A stretch of DNA of 12,592 nt from an uncultured Collinsella sp. (GTDB lineage Bacteria; Actinomycetota; Coriobacteriia; Coriobacteriales; Coriobacteriaceae), in assembly GCA_902478985.1 (NCBI GenBank), contig CABSNH010000035.1:1-12592 (forward strand), written 5' to 3'. The notes beneath the pieces are model-generated. The model did not search any database. It had not been told where the DNA came from and was given only the letters and a program-made list of their open reading frames with translations. Numbering within the stretch: position 1 is the first letter of the stretch; the number at the start of each line of letters is the position of its first letter. Position numbers and translations under genes: made by a program. Shown piece by piece: positions 7,742 through 12,592 of this stretch.

Positions 7742-7786
7742 TGGTGCCCCCAGCGGGATTCGAACCCGCGATATCCACCTTGAAAG
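7742..7786 (-). other. Attachment site: displaced 3' fragment of tRNA-Glu(UUC)
   Basis: Read leftward from 7786: CTTTCAA is an anticodon loop with U33 and anticodon UUC; GGTGG is the 3' anticodon stem; then ATATC; a perfect T-arm GCGGG-TTCGAAT-CCCGC; acceptor strand TGGGGGC; A; and encoded CCA. The bases before the loop (CAACT) do not pair with GGTGG, and no GCCCCC 5' acceptor strand exists to the right. So tRNA identity stops at the anticodon loop. With an integrase 168 bp to the right, this is the element's left junction. The intact tRNA-Glu should be at the right junction, outside the window. Confidence 0.82.
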
Positions 7787-7797
7787 AGTTGGAGCAA

Positions 7798-7922
7798 CCC
7801 GCCAAACGCTAAACAACCTGCTATTTCTTGCCTGCTAATAGCGCATAAAACTACAAAGTGCGCAACGTGAAACAAAGTAATACAATGAGTTTGGCGCACA
7901 TTTGGCGCACGGTTTGGCGCAC
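7798..7922. repeat. TTTGGCGCAC repeats between attachment site and integrase 1
   Basis: Three exact direct copies of TTTGGCGCAC lie at 7890-7899, 7901-7910 and 7913-7922, spaced 11 and 12 bp, so on one helix face. A related inverted copy, GTTTGGCGGG, reads leftward at 7807-7798. The arrangement suits arm-type sites for integrase or excisionase binding, or an autoregulatory operator. A -10-like TACAAT lies at 7881-7886, just upstream of the direct copies. Confidence 0.6.
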
Positions 7923-7954
7923 ATGCCAACGGGATAGGGAAAGGCGGGGCTGCT

Positions 7955-9187
7955 ATGGCCTACTATTCGAACGCTTGCGTGCGCGCCAACGGGACGAAAT
8001 GGCGCGGACAGCTGCAATACAAGGACGAGGCGGGCAAGTGGCGCAAACGCACGAAAACGCTTGCCGCCAAGGGCAAGCGCGCCGCGCTGAAAGAGTTGGA
8101 GGAATGGCGCGAGGCCATGGAGGCCGAACACGCCGCCGAGGTCCGCGCCGAGGCTCTGGGCACGCGCGAGGGCGAGACGGTGGCGGAGTACGTGGCCCGC
8201 TATATCGAGGCCAAGGCAAAGGCCGACAGCATAGACAGGTCCACGGCGAACGGGTACCGCGGTATGCTCGACAGGCAGATAGCGCCCTATGCCGAGATAG
8301 GGGGCGCGGAGCTTGCGGCGCTCACCCCTGCGGCTGTGTCCGCTTGGGTGGGCGAGCTTTCGGAACGCTACGCGCCCGTCACGGTTCGAAAGTCCTTCAA
8401 CCTGCTGCGCGCGGCGATGCGTGAGGCCGTGGACCGAGACATAATCGCCAAGGACCCCACACGCACGGTAAAGCCCCCCAAGAACCCCAAGGCGAACCCC
8501 AACGCGCTAGACGATGCGGGGATAACGGCGCTAAACGCGGTTCTCGACAGCGTGGAGCCTAGCCCCGCCCTGCTGGGTATCCGCATGGCCCTATATACGG
8601 GCATGCGCGAGGGTGAGCTGTGCGCCCTGCGGTGGGGCCGTGTCGATTTGGACGCAAAGACGATAACCGTATCCGAGGCGTTGGGCCGTGACGGTGCCGA
8701 GTACTACGCGAAACAGCCCAAGACGGGGGACAGCGCCCGAACGGTGCCGATATTCCCGACACTTGCCGCCGCGCTTGCAAAGCGCCGCGCCGAGGTCATG
8801 GCGGCGTGCCTCGCGGCTGGGGTACCGTTCTCGAACGATCTATACGTGCTGGGGGACCTGCGGGGCGGATGGATGCGCCCCCAACAGCTAAGCAGGAAAT
8901 GGCGCGCGTTGGCGGACGCTTTGGAGATAAAGGGGATAAAGGGCACGCGCCCGACATTCCATGACCTGCGCCACACGTTCGCAACGGTGGCGATTAAGGG
9001 CGGCGCGGACGTTAAGACCGTCTCTAGCCTCATGGGGCACGCGAACGCCGCCATGACGCTTAACACGTACGCGAGCGCGGACCCCAAGGCCAAGCGCGCG
9101 GCGGTTGCCGCGGTGGGCGCGAGCATAGGGGCGTGCCGCCCCGCCGAGGTCGTGGAGCTGATGGGGACGGGCACCTATGGGGCGTGA
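7955..9187 (+). CDS. Tyrosine recombinase / integrase 1
   Basis: A 410-residue site-specific recombinase expected to integrate the element at the tRNA-Glu site beside it. The N-terminus (about 10-45, ANGTKWRGQLQYKD then KWRKRTKTLAAKGKRAA) looks like the AP2-type arm-binding domain of phage and transposon integrases. A SAM-like core-binding domain spans about 75-175, and the catalytic domain 190-385. All catalytic residues are present: Arg218 (TGMREGEL), Lys256 (KTGDSART), His336 and Arg339 (HDLRHTF), His362 (MGHA) and Tyr372 (TLNTYA). The start at 7955 follows an AAAGGCGGGG stretch. Its last codons overlap the next gene by 11 bp. Ten of its 14 Ile codons are ATA, unlike the neighbouring chromosomal genes. 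Confidence 0.95.
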   Translation: MAYYSNACVRANGTKWRGQLQYKDEAGKWRKRTKTLAAKGKRAALKELEEWREAMEAEHAAEVRAEALGTREGETVAEYVARYIEAKAKADSIDRSTANGYRGMLDRQIAPYAEIGGAELAALTPAAVSAWVGELSERYAPVTVRKSFNLLRAAMREAVDRDIIAKDPTRTVKPPKNPKANPNALDDAGITALNAVLDSVEPSPALLGIRMALYTGMREGELCALRWGRVDLDAKTITVSEALGRDGAEYYAKQPKTGDSARTVPIFPTLAAALAKRRAEVMAACLAAGVPFSNDLYVLGDLRGGWMRPQQLSRKWRALADALEIKGIKGTRPTFHDLRHTFATVAIKGGADVKTVSSLMGHANAAMTLNTYASADPKAKRAAVAAVGASIGACRPAEVVELMGTGTYGA

Positions 9188-9692
9188 GATGCTTAACCAT
9201 TGGGATATTTCCCGTCTTGCGGAGGCGAACGGGTACGCGGGTCTTGATGCCATGGCGGCGGGGGATGCCCTAGCGGATGCCGTGGCCCACGCGGCGGACG
9301 GTTCCGCAACGGAGGCCCTAGCCGCCCGCCTAAAGACCCTGCACACAAAGCCCGCGGCGGTGGCGGACGTTATAGGAAAGTGCCCCCAGACGGTGCGAAA
9401 GTGGATATCCGAGGCCGATGCTCGATTGGTGGAGACTGCGGGCCGCAACTGCCGTGCCGCGGCGCTGTGCGTTGCCCTCGCGGCGCTGGGGGGCGGGGCC
9501 GTTTTCGACCGTACGCCCATGGGCGAGGCGCGGGCGCTGGGCGAGCTGATGCCGCGGGACCCCGCAAAGGAAAAGACGGCGGCGGAACGGCGGGCCGATC
9601 TGATAGACGTTATAGGGGCGCACTGCGCAAAGATGCCGCTCGACAGCCTCGCGGCGCTTGCGGCGGTTGCGGCGGCGCTCGACAACAGGTAG
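9177..9692 (+). CDS. Uncharacterised 171-residue protein, possible HTH
   Basis: I do not recognise this family. The start could be 9177 (overlapping integrase 1 by 11 bp) or 9189 (MLNHWDIS). Both are in frame, and GGGG lies near 9-10 bases before the second. It is Ala-rich and mostly helical by composition. Residues about 58-82 (KPAAVADVIGKCPQTVRKWI) have the spacing of a helix-turn-helix, suggesting DNA binding; this is a guess from pattern. A charged segment DPAKEKTAAERRADLIDVIG follows. There is no signal peptide or membrane segment. Its codon use matches the element (ATA Ile, GC-rich third positions). The overlap with integrase 1 suggests joint translation and a role in integration control or early regulation. 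Confidence 0.6.
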   Translation: MGREMLNHWDISRLAEANGYAGLDAMAAGDALADAVAHAADGSATEALAARLKTLHTKPAAVADVIGKCPQTVRKWISEADARLVETAGRNCRAAALCVALAALGGGAVFDRTPMGEARALGELMPRDPAKEKTAAERRADLIDVIGAHCAKMPLDSLAALAAVAAALDNR

Positions 9693-9743
9693 CCGAACCG
9701 TTCCGCGGATGCGGTTAATCTGTGGAGACGTGAGGGCAACACG

Positions 9744-9818
9744 CGCGCATATTGGCATGGCCCGAAAGCGCGCAAACGCCCCAAGCGTGAATATCCGCGC
9801 ATATTGGCACGGTTTGGC
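9744..9818 (+). repeat. Two 14-bp direct repeats in a 212-bp gap
   Basis: CGCGCATATTGGCA occurs at 9744-9757 and 9796-9809, 52 bp apart. The second copy continues into TTGGCACGGTTTGG (9804-9817), a motif found again inverted at 12267-12280 and in variant form at 7902-7917. The gap 9693-9904 has no convincing gene. It precedes the excisionase-like gene and may hold its promoter and operators. Confidence 0.55.
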
Positions 9819-9904
9819 AAAGAACGGAGCGCGCCCGCCCCCGCCGCGCATGGGCAACAATTCTACGCAACGTAAACAAAACGAGGCGTAGGAGGCTAAC
9901 GGAC

Positions 9905-10129
9905 ATGACGATACCGACAGGACCCGAGAAATGCGCGGAGCTTGCATACACGGGGCGGTTTGACGAATTGCCTAACCCTATGACGGTTGACGAGGCCGCG
10001 GCGGTGGCGCGCCGCTCGCGCGCGACAATCGCCCGCGCGTGCCAAAAGGGCCGTATAAAGGCCGTCTCATTCGGCGGAAAGTGGAATATCAACCGTAATA
10101 GCCTGCTCGAATATGCGGGCCTTGAATAA
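9905..10129 (+). CDS. Excisionase-family HTH protein (Xis/AlpA-like)
   Basis: A 74-residue protein with a single MerR-like winged-helix domain of the excisionase type. MTVDEAAAVARRSRATIARA (26-45) is the helix-turn-helix, KGRIKAVSFGGKWNINRNSL (48-67) the wing and C-terminal helix. The pattern fits the HTH_17 excisionase group, small proteins that bend attachment-site DNA for excision or activate integrase genes (AlpA). AGGAGG lies 9 bases before the ATG, the best ribosome-binding site in the element. Its 3' end overlaps the next gene by 17 bp. Since the two integrases differ, which one it assists is not clear; integrase 1 is closer. A transcriptional activator role is the main alternative. 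Confidence 0.82.
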   Translation: MTIPTGPEKCAELAYTGRFDELPNPMTVDEAAAVARRSRATIARACQKGRIKAVSFGGKWNINRNSLLEYAGLE

Positions 10130-10874
10130 GGCCCGCCTGCCCTATACGAAAGTGTACCGCGGCGGACAACGGGCGATCTCATACACAACGAGCGGCAAGG
10201 CCGCGGCGGTGCTGGTTAGCCTGATGCGTTTCGTGGGCGAGGACAGGCGGGTATCCATGCCGCGCACCCTCATAGCCGAGGACACGGGCCTAACAGAAAG
10301 ACAGGTAAAGGACGCTATAAGGTCGTTGAAGCGGACGGCGGTACCGGACCCCGACACAGGGCGGGCCGTGCCGCTCTTGGAGGTCCTAAAGGACGGGCAC
10401 AACGGGGCCGCGACCGAGTACCGTCTGAACGTCTCGAACGTTGACGCGGTGCCATGGGGCTATAAGAACGCCGCGCACGGCGGGGTAGGGGCGTGGCCTG
10501 CCGCCCCTACGGGTGCCCGCGTTGGCGTAGGGGCGGAGCCTGCCGCAGTAGGGGTGGAGCCTGCCACAGTAGGGGTGGCAATCAAACACGGTAGGGGTGG
10601 AGCCTGCCACCCCCTAATAGATAAAGAAATAAATAAAAAAATAAAGAAGGCGGGGAAAGGGGAAAACGGGGAGTGGAACGGGAAACCCTTCTTTCGTTCC
10701 GAGTGCCCCGTATGCGGTAAGCAACACGCTTTCATGCTGAAAGGTCCCGAGGACGGGGCGGGAACGTGCCCGAGTACGGGCGGCGAGGTGACGGCCCCGC
10801 CCCCAGACGGGTACCGTATCGCGGCCCGAGGCGGCGCGTACGTCTTGGAATGGCTGCGCGATGGGCGGGCGTGA
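10113..10874 (+). CDS. Replication-initiator-like winged-helix protein
   Basis: A 253-residue protein in three parts. Residues 1-115 hold a winged helix like phage replisome-organiser proteins (MPRTLIAEDTGLTERQVKDA is the helix-turn-helix, then a wing reaching YRLNV). Residues about 124-172 are low-complexity Gly/Ala/Val repeats encoded by DNA repeats. Residues 173-185 (LIDKEINKKIKKA) come from an AT-rich stretch. The C-terminal part has C198-PV-C201-GKQ-H205 and C219, a possible zinc site. N-terminal HTH, low-complexity Gly-rich middle and a Lys/Asn/Ile run are familiar in phage replication proteins with an internal origin. The ATG sits within the excisionase gene and next to a hairpin containing that gene's stop; no good ribosome-binding site is seen, so translation is probably coupled. 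Later starts would lose the first helix. A regulator without replication function is the alternative. Confidence 0.65.
   Translation: MRALNKARLPYTKVYRGGQRAISYTTSGKAAAVLVSLMRFVGEDRRVSMPRTLIAEDTGLTERQVKDAIRSLKRTAVPDPDTGRAVPLLEVLKDGHNGAATEYRLNVSNVDAVPWGYKNAAHGGVGAWPAAPTGARVGVGAEPAAVGVEPATVGVAIKHGRGGACHPLIDKEINKKIKKAGKGENGEWNGKPFFRSECPVCGKQHAFMLKGPEDGAGTCPSTGGEVTAPPPDGYRIAARGGAYVLEWLRDGRA
10115..10136 (+). promoter_or_regulatory. Hairpin spanning the excisionase stop and initiator start
   Basis: GCGGGCCTT (10115-10123), loop GAAT, AAGGCCCGC (10128-10136): a perfect 9-bp stem. It begins at the last base of the initiator ATG (10113-10115) and contains the excisionase TAA (10127-10129). No T-run follows. 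It could keep initiator translation low unless ribosomes finishing the excisionase gene open it. Confidence 0.5.
10485..10648 (+). repeat. Candidate replication origin: phased repeats plus AT-rich element
   Basis: Direct copies of GTAGGGG(T/C)GGAGCCTGCC start at 10485 (one-base shifted variant), 10527, 10548, 10569 (truncated after GTAGGGGTGG) and 10591. Steps are 42, 21, 21 and 22 bp, about two helical turns. An inverted GCCCCTAC (10503-10510) pairs with GTAGGGGC of the first copy. The last copy is followed at once by 10615-10648, in which 31 of 34 bases are A or T and the plus strand is purine-rich, in a very GC-rich gene. Iterons followed by an easily melted stretch inside the initiator gene is the layout of the lambda origin within gene O. 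Confidence 0.6.
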
Positions 10875-10882
10875 GGCGCCGA

Positions 10883-10921
10883 GCGGGGGCAGACCTCCCC
10901 CGCCTCCCCACGGGCGCGCCC
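10883..10921 (+). terminator. GC-rich hairpins after the initiator gene
   Basis: GCGGGGG (10883-10889) pairs with CCCCCGC (10897-10903) just after the stop codon, and a 10-bp palindrome GGGCGCGCCC follows at 10912-10921. No T-run is present, so termination is uncertain. The gap 10875-11017 before integrase 2 otherwise shows only a TATA-like CTATATAG (10934-10941) that could belong to a promoter. Confidence 0.35.
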
Positions 10922-11017
10922 GCGGGCATAGCGCCTATATAGCGTGATCTGGTTATTTCCACATCTGGGCGGCGGCTTGGGCCGCGCGCTGCGGGAACAT
11001 AAGGCATGGAGGGATGA

Positions 11018-12241
11018 ATGAATAAGGGAAACGAGGACGGCGGCGGTCATGGCCTGCCGTCCGTGTGCGTGTACGAGGACGGGGGCCGCTACCGCGCCCG
11101 CGCATATTTCGGTAGGGACGGACTCACGGGCAAGCCCATAAGGAAGGGGCGGACGCTCGCGGCTACCGACAGAGTGGGGGCCGAGGCCGAGGCGGCGGAG
11201 TGGCTTGCGGGCTTGGCGGGGGACGGCCCCGCGATGGACACGGCGGACGCGGTGGCGGCGTACGTTGACGGCATGGAGGCCGAGGGTCGCCCCGCGGGGA
11301 CCGTTGCCAAGTACCGCGGCTTTGCGAGGTGCCATATAGCCCCCGCGTTCAGGGGCGTACCCGTTGACGAGGTTACGGCGGAGGACGTGGAGCGGTTCGA
11401 GCGCGGCCTGCTGATGGGCGTGAGGGGCCGCGCCCCGCTCGCGCCGTCAACGGTGCGCTCTGTGCATTTCGTCCTAAAGGGCGCGTTCGACCTGATGCGG
11501 CGCATGGGGCGGATACAGGCAAACCCCGCCGATTCGGTGATGCCCCCGCGACAGCAAAGGACCAAGGCGCGCGCTCTCGACCAAGCCGAGCTTGCCGCGC
11601 TTGTGCCGCTGCTCGATGCCGCGATAGGGGGCGAGGGCGCGGGGACGAGGCGCGGCGCGGCCCGCGCGGCGGCTTGGGTGGCGCTGCATACGGGGATGCG
11701 CTGCGGCGAGGTGTGCGGCCTCACGGTGGGCGATCTGCACGCGGCGGCGGGCGAGGCCCCGCGCCTCACGGTTACGGGCACGGTGCGCGATGCAAAGGGC
11801 GGGCCGTGGAGGTCCCGCACGGGCAAGACGGATACCTCTATCCGCCCCGTTTCGTTGAGCGCTGGGGACGCGGCGGCGCTGCGGGCCTATATCGCCCTGC
11901 GCGATGCCGCAGCAGCCCCCTCTATGCCTATCGTGTCCGTGTCTGGGGCGTTCCTTTCCCCCAGTGACGTGTCACGCGTTTTCAAGGCGGACGTTCGGGC
12001 GCTGGGGCTGTCCGATGATATCCACTTTCACACGTTGAGGCATACTCATGCGTCTATCGCGCTTGCGGCGGGGGTCGATTTCCGCACGCTCGCGGAGGTC
12101 TTGGGACATGCCAAGGTTGCTACGACACTTGACGTTTACGCGCACATGATGGGAGGGCGCGACCGTGAGGCCGCGGAGACGTTCGCGGCGGCGCTGGGGC
12201 GCTTGGCGGGCGGCGGCTCGCCCCCGTGCGGGGATGAATAA
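11018..12241 (+). CDS. Tyrosine recombinase / integrase 2
   Basis: A 407-residue recombinase, clearly different in sequence from integrase 1. The N-terminus (VCVYEDGGRYRARAYFGRDG then KPIRKGRTLAATD, about 17-55) looks like an AP2-type arm-binding domain. The core-binding domain is about 70-170 and the catalytic domain 190-395. The catalytic set is complete: Arg228 (TGMRCGEV), Lys270 (RTGKTD), His338 and Arg341 (HTLRHTH), His364 (LGHA), Tyr374 (TLDVYA). GGAGGG ends 4 bases before the ATG at 11018. The DNA is more GC-rich and more Ala/Gly-laden than integrase 1. It may be a second recombinase of the same element, or mark a second element inserted in tandem. No second tRNA-type site is visible beside it. 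Confidence 0.94.
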   Translation: MNKGNEDGGGHGLPSVCVYEDGGRYRARAYFGRDGLTGKPIRKGRTLAATDRVGAEAEAAEWLAGLAGDGPAMDTADAVAAYVDGMEAEGRPAGTVAKYRGFARCHIAPAFRGVPVDEVTAEDVERFERGLLMGVRGRAPLAPSTVRSVHFVLKGAFDLMRRMGRIQANPADSVMPPRQQRTKARALDQAELAALVPLLDAAIGGEGAGTRRGAARAAAWVALHTGMRCGEVCGLTVGDLHAAAGEAPRLTVTGTVRDAKGGPWRSRTGKTDTSIRPVSLSAGDAAALRAYIALRDAAAAPSMPIVSVSGAFLSPSDVSRVFKADVRALGLSDDIHFHTLRHTHASIALAAGVDFRTLAEVLGHAKVATTLDVYAHMMGGRDREAAETFAAALGRLAGGGSPPCGDE

Positions 12242-12250
12242 GGACGCTAC

Positions 12251-12327
12251 CCGTAAACGGTCCATACCAAACCGTGCCAACGCGGGCGAGGTCCCACAGT
12301 TGGGGCGTTGCCCATACCGTAAACGGT
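12251..12327. repeat. Near-palindromic CCGTAAACGGT pair plus dispersed motif
   Basis: CCGTAAACGGT occurs at 12251-12261 and 12317-12327, 66 bp apart. The second copy extends to TACCGT-AA-ACGGTA (12315-12328), a 6-bp inverted repeat with a 2-bp centre, a typical dimer operator shape. Between them CCAAACCGTGCCAA (12267-12280) is the reverse complement of the motif at 9804-9817. Confidence 0.5.
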
Positions 12328-12592
12328 AGGTCTTTGGACGGGGTGCCCAGACGTTCACGCGGACGGCGTGCGGTCCATGCGCCCGTTTCGCCTGATCTCA
12401 TAGCGCCCTCATTCGTTTTCGCAGGTGGCGAGGGGTGGGGTATGCCCCCTCCCGCCCCCCTCGCGGGCACGCCCCGCGGCATTGCGCCCTTTTTGCGCGT
12501 GCCCAAAAACAAAGTCCACGGGCCGCGGCCCCAGTGCATAAACGCCGCCGCCGCGGTTTTCGGCTTTTATTGCACCCCGTTGGGCACCGATG
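12328..12592. other. Non-coding right edge with inverted repeats
   Basis: I see no convincing gene after integrase 2. There is an 8-bp inverted repeat GGGCACGC (12465-12472) with GCGTGCCC (12497-12504), and GTGCATAAA (12534-12542) pairs with TTTATTGCAC (12566-12575) with one bulged base. The stretch is pyrimidine/purine biased (runs of C and G at 12430-12460). It could hold a promoter, an operator or a transfer origin; none can be asserted. Confidence 0.35.

Noticed and set aside
9757..9891. Small basic protein (MARKRANAPS...) between the 171-residue gene and the excisionase gene
   Set aside because: No ribosome-binding site, it overlaps the direct repeats, and its composition looks incidental.
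10485..10608. CRISPR array
   Set aside because: The repeats abut with 3-bp gaps rather than unique spacers, lie inside a coding frame, and no cas gene is present.
12120..12539. 139-codon minus-strand frame at the right edge
   Set aside because: Overlaps the catalytic end of integrase 2 and shows no domain or convincing start.

Overview
The window looks like chromosome of a high-GC actinobacterium of the class Coriobacteriia. A Collinsella-like organism is my best guess, from gene content and style; no search was run. Positions 1-7465 are core metabolism. From about 7742 to the right edge the sequence is an integrated mobile element.

Core part. A leftward operon metF - methionine synthase reactivation protein - metH (4005 to 1) makes methionine by the cobalamin route. 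MetF supplies 5-methyltetrahydrofolate and MetH transfers the methyl group to homocysteine. The reactivation domain, fused to MetH in E. coli, is a separate gene joined to metF by a TAATG overlap. metH runs off the left edge. A divergent type III glutamine synthetase (4432-6519) follows a leader with several inverted repeats and ends at a strong terminator. Next is a flavodoxin-like protein with two 4Fe-4S clusters (6704-7465) and its own terminator.

Junction (7507-7954). Read leftward, 45 bases (7786-7742) are the 3' part of a tRNA-Glu(UUC) gene, from the anticodon loop to CCA, followed by an intrinsic terminator. The 5' half is absent and a tyrosine integrase starts 168 bp away. This is the displaced attachment-site half of an element inserted in tRNA-Glu; the rebuilt tRNA should lie beyond the right edge. 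A second 18-bp copy of the tRNA 3' end, also beside a terminator-like hairpin, lies 188 bp further left and suggests an older event.

Element (7742 to >12592). All genes point right: integrase 1, an unrecognised 171-residue protein, a small excisionase-type HTH protein, a winged-helix replication-initiator-like protein, and a second, different tyrosine recombinase. The element uses the isoleucine codon ATA heavily (10 of 14 Ile in integrase 1), whereas I see none in the glutamine synthetase gene. The gene set fits a small integrating and replicating element (an actinomycete-type integrative element, a mobilisable element or a phage satellite). No transfer or capsid genes are visible.

Most interesting: inside the replication-initiator gene there are five copies of a GTAGGGG-type repeat at 21-22 bp phasing, immediately followed by a 34-bp stretch that is 31/34 A or T. 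This is the layout of a lambda-type origin inside its initiator gene. One copy is identical at DNA level to another although it is read in a different frame, so selection appears to act on the DNA. A TTGGCACGGTTTGG motif also recurs in the non-coding gaps of the element.
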